Shown here: positions 15,849-22,996 of the stretch, one piece after another | How positions within the stretch are numbered: position 1 is the first letter of the stretch | Layout: every line of letters begins with the position of its first letter | Assembly (NCBI GenBank): GCA_902806205.1 | Contig: CADCVR010000020.1 | Span: 1-35,208 of the forward strand | From: an uncultured Solirubrobacteraceae bacterium | GTDB lineage: Bacteria; Actinomycetota; Thermoleophilia; Solirubrobacterales; Solirubrobacteraceae | Direction of reading: 5' to 3' | DNA: 35,208 bases | Notes under the pieces: generated by a model | What the model saw: only the letters and a program-made list of their open reading frames with translations | Database searches by the model: none | What the model was told of the DNA's origin: nothing | Made by a program: the position numbers and the translations under genes

Positions 15849-16318
15849 GCGGGGTCCTCGAGGAGCCCGAGCAGCCGCGCGTGCAGGTCGGACCGCTCGG
15901 TCTCCGCCAGCGCGACGGCGAGCAGCTCGTTGCCCTGCGCCTGCTCCGCGCGCACCTCGTCGGCGAGCAGGTCGATGCCCGCCAGGTCGGTGCGAGGCAT
16001 CGCGGCGGCCAGGGCGGAGAGGGCGTCGAGCTGCACGTCGGGGTCGCGTCGCGCCCCGAGCGCGTCCGCGAGCGCCTTCACGTCGCGGAGCACCGGCCGG
16101 TAGGCGTCCGCGTCGAAGCACGGCCGGTAGATCTCGAGCACGGCGCGCAGCCGCCGGGTGGCGACGCGCATGGCGTGGACGCGCTCGATGTCCTCCGTGT
16201 CGAGCACGCCCTCCCGCGCGTCGAAGAGCTCTTCGGCGCGGACGCGGACGGTTGCCGCGGCGGCCTCCCGGTAGGACAGCTGCGCGTGGAGCCCGGGAAC
16301 CTCTCTCGCCTTCGCCAT
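15845..16318 (-). CDS. CHAD domain protein, N-terminal half-like ORF
   Basis: A 157-residue protein with the first CHAD repeat: IERVHAMRVATRRLRAVLEIYRP with its conserved histidine and arginines, then DVKALADALGARRDPDVQLDAL. It ends at LLGLLEDPA, where a full-length CHAD protein would run on into the second repeat. A complete CHAD domain needs both repeats to form its basic central channel, so this ORF and the next probably act together. It starts 9 bases after the ppx stop. Co-occurrence with ppx and ppk1 supports a polyphosphate role. Confidence 0.83.
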   Translation of the reverse strand: MAKAREVPGLHAQLSYREAAAATVRVRAEELFDAREGVLDTEDIERVHAMRVATRRLRAVLEIYRPCFDADAYRPVLRDVKALADALGARRDPDVQLDALSALAAAMPRTDLAGIDLLADEVRAEQAQGNELLAVALAETERSDLHARLLGLLEDPA

Positions 16319-16327
16319 CGCGCCATC

Positions 16328-17227
16328 CTACCCGTCGCCGTCGGCCCAGATCGCGAGGATCACGCCCTCGCGCAGGCCGCCGGAGGCGACGCGCAGCGGC
16401 ACCCCGAGCGCCCGCGCCGCCTCGCCCAGCACGACGATCCCGGCCGGAAGCATCCGCACCCGGTCCGGGTGCAGGCCGAGCCCCTCCGCCACGGCGTCGG
16501 CCGGCCCGGAGCAGAGCGCCTCGAGGGCTTGCCCGAGCGACGCCGGGTGCAGCCGGCCGCCCGTGAGGCGCCCGAGCGACGTCGCACTGCCCCCGACGGC
16601 GAAGGCCGCGCGCGGCGAAGGCGCGTCCAGGCCGGCGAGCGTCCGCGCGGCCTCGCCGCGCAGTGCGGTGAGCTCCGCCGCGCTCGGGCAGTCCCCGCGG
16701 ACGTGGCGCTCGGTCAGCACGCCGGAGCCGATCGGGAACGAGCGCACCCAGCTCACCCCCTCGGCCCGCGTGCCGCAGACCAGCTCGGTCGAGCCGCCGC
16801 CCACGTCGACGACCCCGACGCACTCGCCCGGAGGGGGCGAGGCGGCGGCGCTCAGCGTCCCGATCGCGCCGGCGAACGCGAGGCGCGCCTCCTCTTCGGC
16901 GCCGATGATCTCGACCCGCACGCCGGCCCGCCGCTGCACCGCGGCGCAGAGCTCGAGCTGATTCGGTGCGTCGCGGACGGCGGCGGTCGCGACGGCTCGC
17001 AGCCTGCGCGCCCCGGCTGCCCGGGCCTGGGCCGCCTGCGCCGCCACCACTCTCGCGACGGCCGCGATGCGCGACGGGTGGATGCCGCCGTCGGGCGCCC
17101 GGCCCGCGCCGAGCCGCGTGAACACCCGGTCGGCCGTGACGTCGCACAGCACCACGCCGTCGGCGCCGCGCTCGGCGACGAGCAGGCGCGTGGTGTTCGA
17201 TCCGATGTCGATGCAGGCGCATCGCAT
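16328..17227 (-). CDS. ppx: Exopolyphosphatase / Ppx-GppA phosphatase
   Basis: A 299-residue actin-fold phosphatase that removes terminal phosphate from polyphosphate or acts on pppGpp. Motifs in order: CIDIGSNTTRLLVAE near the start, ATAAVRDAPN, EIIGAEEEARLAFAG, GVVDVGGGSTELV and the C-terminal AVGGSATSLGRL. The ATG at 17227 places the phosphate-loop motif at residues 5-20 as usual; the in-frame upstream extension would overlap the divergent ABC gene. The protein is of the short two-domain type, without the C-terminal HD-like domains of enterobacterial Ppx. It is first in the ppx-CHAD-CHAD-ppk1 operon, so synthesis and breakdown are co-expressed. Only 28 bases separate it from the divergent ABC transporter gene. 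Confidence 0.92.
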   Translation of the reverse strand: MRCACIDIGSNTTRLLVAERGADGVVLCDVTADRVFTRLGAGRAPDGGIHPSRIAAVARVVAAQAAQARAAGARRLRAVATAAVRDAPNQLELCAAVQRRAGVRVEIIGAEEEARLAFAGAIGTLSAAASPPPGECVGVVDVGGGSTELVCGTRAEGVSWVRSFPIGSGVLTERHVRGDCPSAAELTALRGEAARTLAGLDAPSPRAAFAVGGSATSLGRLTGGRLHPASLGQALEALCSGPADAVAEGLGLHPDRVRMLPAGIVVLGEAARALGVPLRVASGGLREGVILAIWADGDG

Positions 17228-17255
17228 CAGTCGGAGCTTGCCATGATGAGACGTC

Positions 17256-18149
17256 GTGAGCAGCCCTGCGATCGAGGTGTGCGACCTGCACAAGTCCTAC
17301 GGGACCCACGACGCCGTCCGCGGCATCGACTTCTCGGTCGCCCGCGGGGAGGTCTTCGGCCTGCTGGGACCCAACGGCGCCGGCAAGACCACCACCGTCG
17401 AGATCCTCGAGGGCTACCGCGAACGCACCCGCGGCGAGGTCTCCGTCCTGGGCTTCGACCCGGGGGAGCGCCCGGCTGAGCTGCGCGTCCGGGTCGGGAT
17501 CGTGCTGCAGGCCGGCGGGATGTACCGCTTTATCACCGTGCGCGAGGCCGTCGCCCACTGGGCGCGGCTGTACCCGCACCCGCGCGACGTCGAGGAGGTC
17601 ATCGCCGTCGCCGGCCTCCAGGACAAGGCCGAGACGCGGGTGCGGACGCTCAGCGGCGGCCAGGCGCGGCGCCTGGACCTCGCGCTCGCGCTCGTCGGCG
17701 ACCCCGAGCTGATCTTCCTCGACGAGCCCACCACGGGCTTCGACCCGGCGGCGCGCCGCGCGGCCTGGGAGACGATCCGCTCGCTGCGCGACCTGGGCAA
17801 GACCGTCCTGCTGACCACCCACTACCTCGACGAGGCGCAGGAGCTGTGCGACCGCGTCGCGATCATCAAGGCGGGACGGATCCTCGCCATCGGCCGCCCG
17901 CAGGAGCTCGGGGTGGGCGCGGCCACGCGGGTCCGGGTGAGCTGGCGCGACGAGGAGGGCAGGCTGCAAGAGCGGGAGGTGGAGGATCCGACGGCGCTCG
18001 TCCACGAGCTCACCTCGGCGGCCGTGGCGCGCGGCGCGAGCGTCACCGAGCTCACCGTGGTGCGGCCCTCGCTCGAGGACGTCTACCTCGAGCTGACCGC
18101 GGACGCCGCGGCCTCGGTCACCGCCGACCCGGTACCCGCCCGTGCCTAG
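17256..18149 (+). CDS. ABC exporter ATP-binding subunit
   Basis: A 297-residue ATPase: Walker A GPNGAGKT at 38-45, Q-loop near VLQAGGM, signature TLSGGQARRLDLALAL, Walker B LIFLDEPTTGFDP and H-loop TTHYLDEAQELCDR. A C-terminal extension after about 220 (ATRVRVSWRDEEGRLQEREV; RPSLEDVYLELT) is typical of DrrA/CcmA-like ABC-2 exporters for drugs, lipids or polysaccharides. The start is a GTG; the two nearby ATGs at 17243 and 17246 are out of frame. Its end overlaps the permease start by 8 bases. The substrate cannot be told from sequence. Confidence 0.92.
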   Translation: MSSPAIEVCDLHKSYGTHDAVRGIDFSVARGEVFGLLGPNGAGKTTTVEILEGYRERTRGEVSVLGFDPGERPAELRVRVGIVLQAGGMYRFITVREAVAHWARLYPHPRDVEEVIAVAGLQDKAETRVRTLSGGQARRLDLALALVGDPELIFLDEPTTGFDPAARRAAWETIRSLRDLGKTVLLTTHYLDEAQELCDRVAIIKAGRILAIGRPQELGVGAATRVRVSWRDEEGRLQEREVEDPTALVHELTSAAVARGASVTELTVVRPSLEDVYLELTADAAASVTADPVPARA

Positions 18150-18891
18150 CACGGCCGTCCTGGCCTGGCACCAGTACCGCCTCGAGCGCCGCATGTTCTG
18201 GCGCAACCCTTCCGCGGCGTTCTTCAACTTCGTCCTGCCGCTGCTGTTCTTGTTTCTCATCGGGGCGATCGTGTCGGGCGACCAGGATCAGCTCGACGTC
18301 ATCGTGCCGGGCATCGCGGGGATGAGCGTGCTCTCCACGACGTTCAGCGCGCTGGCGATGAACCTCACGTTCCTGCGCGAGCAGGGCGTCCTGAAGCGCA
18401 TGCGCGGCACGCCGCTGCCGTCGGGCGCCTACCTCAGCGCGCTGGCGGCCAACGCGGTGACCAACGCGGCGATCCAGGTGGTCATCGTCGTCGTCGCCGG
18501 CCGCGTCTTCTTCGGCACGGGGTGGCCCGAGGACTACCTCGAGCTGGTCGTCTTCGTCGCCGCCGGGGTTGCGTGCCTGGCCGCGCTCGGGGTGGCCTAC
18601 TCGCATCTGATCCCGAACTTCGATTCCGCGCCGGCGTTCGTCAACGTCGTCTTCCTGCCGGTGATCTTCGTGTCCGGGGTCTTCTTCGACGCGGAGAACG
18701 CCCCCGCCTTCCTGCGCGACATCGGCCGCGCGCTGCCGCTCACCCACGTCATCGACGGGCTGAGCGGGGCGCTGGTCACGGGCGCCTCGCTGGCCGACAA
18801 CGCCGGCTCGCTCGGGGTGATCGCGCTGTGGGGGATCGGCGGCGCGGTGCTGGCCGTGCGCGGCTTCTCCTGGGAGGCGCGGCGGGGGTAG
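18142..18891 (+). CDS. ABC-2 type transporter permease
   Basis: A 249-residue membrane protein with six hydrophobic helices, starting at a GTG inside the ATPase gene's 3' end. The N-terminal amphipathic segment (RLERRMFWRNPSAAFFNFVL) precedes helix 1 (PLLFLFLIGAIVSG). The ABC-2 signature region (LREQGVLKRMRGTPLPSGAYL) and the C-terminal PLTHVIDGLSGAL loop are present. With the preceding ATPase it forms a DrrAB-like exporter that works as 2+2. The cargo is unknown; the neighbouring polyphosphate operon is divergent and need not be related. Confidence 0.92.
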   Translation: MPSTAVLAWHQYRLERRMFWRNPSAAFFNFVLPLLFLFLIGAIVSGDQDQLDVIVPGIAGMSVLSTTFSALAMNLTFLREQGVLKRMRGTPLPSGAYLSALAANAVTNAAIQVVIVVVAGRVFFGTGWPEDYLELVVFVAAGVACLAALGVAYSHLIPNFDSAPAFVNVVFLPVIFVSGVFFDAENAPAFLRDIGRALPLTHVIDGLSGALVTGASLADNAGSLGVIALWGIGGAVLAVRGFSWEARRG

Positions 18892-18907
18892 CCCAGTACC
18901 GCAACCG

Positions 18908-19721
18908 ATGACATTGCCGACACACGCGTTCTGGATCGGTGGGGCTCCGGGCGCGGGCAAGACGACGGTCGCAACCCGAATCGCGCGCCGCCACGGTCTT
19001 CGCTGGTATGGCGCCGACACGAAGACCTGGACGCACCGTGACCGCGCGCTCGCCGAGGGGTCCGCGGCGGCGCTGCGCTGGGAGACGATGACACCCGCCC
19101 AGCGATGGGAGGGGCTTGCCTCCGACGAGCTGCTCGAGCTGTCGCTTCACACCGAGCGTGGACCGATGGTGATCGACGACCTGCGGCGGCTTCCGACATC
19201 CCCGCTCGTCATCGCCGAAGGCTCGCCGCTGTCGCCGGCCGGCGTCTGCCTTGGTGTCGCCGAGCGCTCCCGCGCGGTGTGGCTCCTTCCCCACGCCAGA
19301 ATTTCAGCGTGCGCGGCTCGAGGAGCGCGAAGTGCCGCGTGGGCCGCGCGCGCTGTATCTGCTCATCGCGGCGCAGATACACCGCGAAGCGACGAAGCAC
19401 GCTGTGCCGATCCTCACGGTGGATGGCTCACGAGACGTCGACGAGACCGTCGCGGCCGTCGAGAGCCTGTTCGCCGAAGCGCTGGTCGAGGGACCTCGCG
19501 CCGAGACACTCGCTGAGCGACGCGCGCTGCTTCGCGAGGCGAACAGGGCGATCGTCTCGCAGGTCCGGGAGGGCCGCTCCCGCCCGTGGGCAGATGGGGG
19601 GGCCGACGTAACCATCCGCGAGTTTCTCTGCGAGTGCGGCGATCGCGCGTGCGCGGCGGGCATCTGGCTCGCCGTCGGCGCTGTCTTCGCGTCGCCCGCG
19701 CTCGCTCCCGGCCACGGCTGA
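18908..19721 (+). pseudogene. P-loop kinase-like protein with C-terminal CECG-type domain, interrupted by one frameshift
   Basis: The first frame from the ATG at 18908 gives a P-loop NTPase start (FWIGGAPGAGKTTVATRIAR, Walker A at 11-20), then VIDDLRRLPTSPLVIAEGS and AVWLLP. The sense then jumps to the +1 frame: TPEFQRARLEEREVPRGPRA, YLLIAAQIHREATKHAVPIL, and a tail with FLCECGDRACAAGIWLAVGA ending LAPGHG. The join falls in the run of four C at 19289-19292; with three C the reading is continuous. The tail resembles the cysteine-bearing CECGD-x2-C domain seen in small actinobacterial proteins, here fused to a kinase-like domain and cut short. Either a sequencing indel or a true pseudogene; the second is favoured by the abrupt C-terminal end and decayed surroundings. 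Confidence 0.72.
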
Positions 19722-19993
19722 CCGTTGCGGCGAAGGCACAACGCGGGCGCGCTTGAGCGGTTGTCACCGTCGAGCCCGGCGTGCGCTGAGATCTCACGTC
19801 ACGATGGACCGAGATCGCCACCATCTCGAGTTCGAGTTCGCGCCGATAGCGCTCGAGCGCGGCGATCTTGGCGCGACGGTCCAGTTCCTCGGACAGGGCG
19901 CCAGAGGCCACGCCCGGGAGACATCGAGTCCTGCGGCTCGAGAGCGTTCGAGTCGGTCATCGGGACCGTGATGTGACCCGGGCATGCGCATCC
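19722..19993. other. Gap with no confident gene; weak minus-strand small-ORF remnant
   Basis: Nothing here is clearly functional. On the minus strand, a GTG at 19911 reads VASGALSEELDRRAKIAALE and then a charged helix, the kind of sequence seen in short actinobacterial helical proteins. In another frame an ATG at about 19962 reads MTDSNALEPQDSMSPG, which would join to it if one base were removed near a GGG. This may be the remains of a small gene, but low confidence is appropriate. Confidence 0.2.
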
Positions 19994-20587
19994 CTATACG
20001 CATCGGGGGAGGAGGCGAAAAGCCGCCGGCACCTCGCCGTCGAGCGTCGCGGCGACGGGATGCGTCCACTCCCCGCGCAGCAGGCTGAAGACCGCGACGT
20101 CCTTGTGCCGCTCGCCGTGGCGGTGGAACGCGCGCAGCACGCCCTCCGGGGAGAAGCCCGCCTTCGCGAGCGCGGCGTGGGAGCGTGCGTTCGCGACGTC
20201 GGCGTAAGCGCCCAGGCGCTCCAGGCCGCAGATATCGAAGGCCAGCAGCGCGACGAGGCGCTTGGCCTCCGCGTTGAGCCCCGTCCCCCACCAGCGCCGC
20301 GCGAACCAGGTGCCGACCACCGCGCGGCGGTCGCGCAGCGACCATTCCGAGAGCTCGGTGATCCCGACGAGCCCCGCCTCGCGATGGACGATCGCCAGCG
20401 CGAGCCCCTCCCCGGCCTCGCGGCGCGCCTCCTGCTCGGCGATCCACGCGCGGGGTTGCTCGATGGCCGCGTACGGGCCCCAGGAGAACCAGCGGGTGAC
20501 CTCCGGATCCCGCCCCAGGGCGAAGAGCGCGGCGGCGTCCTCGGGCTCGGGCGGCCGCAGGGCGAGCGTCGGCCCGGTGAGCAGCAT
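19994..20587 (-). CDS. GNAT family acetyltransferase (RimJ/RimL-like)
   Basis: A 197-residue protein from the ATG at 20587. The fold is recognised by LTGPTLALRPPEPEDAAALF at the N-terminus, the RDPEVTRWFSWGPY strand region, AIVHREAGLVGITELS, the acetyl-CoA-binding area WWGTGLNAEAKRLVALLAF (a variant of the Q/RxxGxG/A loop), LGAYADVANARSHAALAKAG and the closing GFSPEGVLRAFHRHGERHKD. This pattern is that of RimJ/RimL-type N-acetyltransferases acting on proteins or small amines. Its ATG overlaps the stop of the upstream small membrane protein gene. Substrate unknown. Confidence 0.9.
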   Translation of the reverse strand: MLLTGPTLALRPPEPEDAAALFALGRDPEVTRWFSWGPYAAIEQPRAWIAEQEARREAGEGLALAIVHREAGLVGITELSEWSLRDRRAVVGTWFARRWWGTGLNAEAKRLVALLAFDICGLERLGAYADVANARSHAALAKAGFSPEGVLRAFHRHGERHKDVAVFSLLRGEWTHPVAATLDGEVPAAFRLLPRCV

Positions 20588-20787
20588 CACGGTTCGGCGC
20601 TCGCCGCGCCGTCTCCCGCGTCGGGGGCCGGCGCGGCGCGCGTCTCGGCCAGGCGCTCGTGCAGCTTGGCCCGCAGGTCGGCGGGGTCGTACTCCTGCTG
20701 GCCGCGGCGCCGCCGGACCACCACCACCCCCGAGGCGGCGACGCCCGCCACGCCCGCCAGACCGACGATCTTCCACGGAACGCGCAC
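20587..20787 (-). CDS. Small single-helix membrane protein, unknown function
   Basis: A 66-residue protein with one N-terminal transmembrane helix (VGLAGVAGVAASGVVVV) followed by a basic stop (RRRRGQQ), then a short helix (DPADLRAKLHERLAETRA) and an alanine/proline tail. Its stop overlaps the start of the acetyltransferase gene, so it is translationally coupled. Proteins of this layout are common in Solirubrobacterales-type genomes and have no known role. Confidence 0.68.
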   Translation of the reverse strand: MRVPWKIVGLAGVAGVAASGVVVVRRRRGQQEYDPADLRAKLHERLAETRAAPAPDAGDGAASAEP

Positions 20788-20805
20788 GGGCTTAGGCTAC
20801 GGCGC

Positions 20806-21426
20806 GTGCCCGACGCCTCGCTCTCCCTCGACGAGGCCGTCGCCACGGCGGCCACGGGCGACGTCTGGCTCTTTCGGGGCCGCTCGCTCGCCGACGTCGC
20901 GATCCGGACGGTGACGAACAGCCCCGTCAACCACGTCGGGATGGTCGTCGCGCTCGACGACCTGCCGCCGCTGCTGTGGCACGCCGAGCTCGGCCGCTCG
21001 CTTCCCGACGTCTGGACGGGCGAGTTCCACCGCGGCGTCCAGCTGCACCGGCTACGCGACGCGGTCATCATCTGGGAGCAGCGTTACGGCCAGCGTGTGT
21101 GGACCCGCCAGCTCGAAGGAACGGTCGAGCGCCACCACGAGGACCGGCTCATGGAGGTCATCGAGCGCTACGACGGACGCGCCTTCCCGACGACCCCCGG
21201 GCTCGTGCGCCAGTGGCTGACGGGCCGCTACCGGCGTCGCTCCTCGTCGCTGGAGACGGTCTACTGCGCCGAGCTCGTCGCCACGACCTTCCAGGCGATG
21301 GGGCTGCTTCCCGCCCGCCGCCCGGCGAGCTGGTACGACCCGGGGCGCTTCTGGAGCGGCGACCGCATCGAGCTCGTCCGGCCCTTCGCGCTGGCCGGCG
21401 AAGTGCCGGTGCGCTCGCAGTTCTGA
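20806..21426 (+). CDS. Permuted papain-like cysteine hydrolase (YiiX/NlpC-P60 superfamily)
   Basis: A 206-residue protein from the GTG at 20806. It has the circularly permuted arrangement of the NlpC/P60-like family: GDVWLFRGRSLADVAIR, then the catalytic histidine in SPVNHVGMVVALDD, and the nucleophile cysteine far downstream in ETVYCAELVATTFQAMGLLP, ending in WYDPGRFWSGDRIEL. The YiiX/YebB-like (DUF830) branch shares this pattern. Likely an amidase or peptidase; the substrate is unknown. No signal peptide, so it is probably cytoplasmic. TAGGCT at 20792-20797 may be a -10 box, giving an almost leaderless transcript. Confidence 0.8.
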   Translation: MPDASLSLDEAVATAATGDVWLFRGRSLADVAIRTVTNSPVNHVGMVVALDDLPPLLWHAELGRSLPDVWTGEFHRGVQLHRLRDAVIIWEQRYGQRVWTRQLEGTVERHHEDRLMEVIERYDGRAFPTTPGLVRQWLTGRYRRRSSSLETVYCAELVATTFQAMGLLPARRPASWYDPGRFWSGDRIELVRPFALAGEVPVRSQF

Positions 21427-21467
21427 CCGACCGGTTCGGCGGATGGCGGTCGGGGAACACGGAGGCG

Positions 21468-21743
21468 ATGGCACTCACCAGCGACGAGCACGTCACCGAG
21501 ATCGACGGGGTCCGCGTCTCTGTCATGGGCGCCACCGGGCCGGTGCACGCCACCTGGACGCTGCTCGTCGACGGGCAGGAGCAGGACAGCCTCAAGGCGG
21601 CCGGCGACTTCCGCCTGCGCGGTGCACTGCCCGACGGCTCGGAGGTCAGCGCCGAGGTGCACCAGAGCCTCGTCGGCCCGACCGAGGTCATCATCTTCCG
21701 CGCCGGCGAGGAGATCCATCGCTCGGAGGGCTTCGTGGCCTGA
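21468..21743 (+). CDS. Small beta-rich protein, unknown function
   Basis: A 91-residue protein from the ATG at 21468 with an AGGCG-type ribosome site. Alternating hydrophobic residues (EIDGVRVSVMGATGPVHATW; TLLVDGQEQDSL; GDFRLRGALPDGSEVSAEV) suggest a small beta sandwich. It lies 41 bases downstream of the papain-like gene and points the same way. No family recognised; the frame, coding bias and start support a real gene. Confidence 0.6.
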   Translation: MALTSDEHVTEIDGVRVSVMGATGPVHATWTLLVDGQEQDSLKAAGDFRLRGALPDGSEVSAEVHQSLVGPTEVIIFRAGEEIHRSEGFVA

Positions 21744-21820
21744 TGCGGAGAACGTCCTCCCCGGGGCCGAGCCAGCTGAAGCCCGATCTGCCCCAAGCGG
21801 CCGTTGGTAGCGTCGTCTCC

Positions 21821-22369
21821 ATGAACTTCCCCGACGACGCCCCGGAGACGAAGGCTGCTCCGGTCGACGTCGTCGCGAGCGTCGGGGCCCTCGATCCCAC
21901 GGTCCTGCTGCTGCGGGAGTTCCTGCATCGCTCGGGGGCGATCCGCGCGGTTGCCGTCGTCGAGCTCGAGGACGACGTCGCGCTGATCGACGTGGGCCGC
22001 CTGCTTCCCGTCGAGGTGACGATCGGCCGGCGCGTCGTGCACCTGCCGCACGCGCTGCAGCTCGACGCGGCCGCGCTCCTGGTTCCCGAGGTCAAGCACC
22101 TACCGGCCTTCGACGTCGATCCCGCCACGGGTGAGGTCAGCTCGCCGCTCGGCGGCCTGGAGCACTACGCCGTCGCGGTCCGTCAGCTCGCGCAGATCCT
22201 CGGGACCGACAACGTCGCGCTGGCCACCTGGGAGACCACGACGCCCGACTCGCCGCTCTCGATCACCGCGCGCGCCTCCGAAGACGCGCTCGTCCTGGCG
22301 CTGGGTGAGGAGGAGTTCGAGATGGAGCCGGGTTGGCCGCGGGACACCCGCGTGGATCGGATGGGGTGA
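21821..22369 (+). CDS. Hypothetical protein, 182 residues
   Basis: Begins at the ATG 78 bases after the previous gene. It is an acidic soluble protein without membrane segments: a helix around DPTVLLLREFLHRSGAIRAV, beta strands (VVELEDDVALIDVGRLLPVE; GRRVVHLPHALQLDA), then HYAVAVRQLAQILGTDNVAL and a C-terminal LALGEEEFEMEPGWPRD. I do not recognise the family. Strong third-position GC bias and an undamaged frame support a genuine gene. Confidence 0.62.
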   Translation: MNFPDDAPETKAAPVDVVASVGALDPTVLLLREFLHRSGAIRAVAVVELEDDVALIDVGRLLPVEVTIGRRVVHLPHALQLDAAALLVPEVKHLPAFDVDPATGEVSSPLGGLEHYAVAVRQLAQILGTDNVALATWETTTPDSPLSITARASEDALVLALGEEEFEMEPGWPRDTRVDRMG

Positions 22370-22398
22370 ACCGCTGGAGTTTCGGGTATTTTCCGGCA

Positions 22399-22644
22399 AT
22401 GCGGGTCACCCGTCACATACCGGAAGTTCGCGGAGTCGTCACCTTGCACTGCGACGCCGACGGCTGGCGCGCCGAACTCAACCAGGCCGGTGAGACCGAG
22501 CTCGCGCCGCTTCCCTGCCGGTCTGCGGGCGAGGCACTGCACGGGCTCGGCCTGGACGAGGGCGCCGTCTGGGCCACCGAGCTCGCCGCGGCCGCCCGCC
22601 ACCAACAGGCCGCTGCGGCGACCGCTGCTACGCGTCGCGTTTGA
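22399..22644 (+). CDS. Small hypothetical protein, 81 residues
   Basis: Read from the ATG at 22399. A GTG at 22366 overlapping the previous stop (GTGA) is an equally reasonable, translationally coupled start that would add 11 residues. The sequence VRGVVTLHCDADGWRAEL, QAGETELAPLPCRSAGEALH and LDEGAVWATELAAAARH suggests a small alpha/beta protein. The 3' end overlaps the convergent DoxX-like gene by 17 bases. Family unknown. Confidence 0.5.
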   Translation: MRVTRHIPEVRGVVTLHCDADGWRAELNQAGETELAPLPCRSAGEALHGLGLDEGAVWATELAAAARHQQAAAATAATRRV

Positions 22645-22996
22645 GCGTCGCGAGCCACACCAGGTAGATCAGGCCGAGCTGCAGTGGCAACCGGGCCCAG
22701 AGCGCAACCGGCGGGAACTGCGCGAACCGCTCGGGGTGCAACGCCATGTCGACGTTGGCCGGGAAGACGCCGACGAGCGTGGCGATGAGCAACCAGCCAC
22801 CTGCCCGCCGCGTCCGCGGATGCAGCGTCATGAGCGCCGGCACCGACTCCGCGACACCCGAGGCGTACACGAGCTCGCGCTGGGCAGGCAGGTAGGCCGG
22901 CATGATCGACTCGTAGACCCCGGGCGAGACGAAGTGATTGACCCCGGCGACGAACATCACGGGGCCGGCGAAGAACCTCGCGATCTTGAGCAGCAT
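22628..22996 (-). CDS. DoxX-like four-helix membrane protein
   Basis: A 122-residue inner-membrane protein with four hydrophobic helices: KIARFFAGPVMFVAGVNHFV, LVYASGVAESVPALM, GGWLLIATLVGVFPANVDMA and PLQLGLIYLVWLATL. The GVNHF and GVAE motifs and short length fit the DoxX/DoxD-like superfamily of quinone-linked membrane proteins. Its ATG overlaps the stop of the alcohol dehydrogenase gene (ATGA), so the two are co-translated; a shared redox role is possible but not shown. Confidence 0.78.
   Translation of the reverse strand: MLLKIARFFAGPVMFVAGVNHFVSPGVYESIMPAYLPAQRELVYASGVAESVPALMTLHPRTRRAGGWLLIATLVGVFPANVDMALHPERFAQFPPVALWARLPLQLGLIYLVWLATLKRDA

Noticed and set aside
15225-18260. 1011-residue minus-strand open frame
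   Set aside because: Only the last 207 codons are a real protein (CHAD); the rest is antisense to the ABC ATPase or out of frame with ppx.
22384-22389. GGGTAT box as a SigB-type promoter for the 81-residue gene
   Set aside because: No GTTT-like -35 lies at 12-17 bases upstream, and the box is within 10 bases of the ATG.
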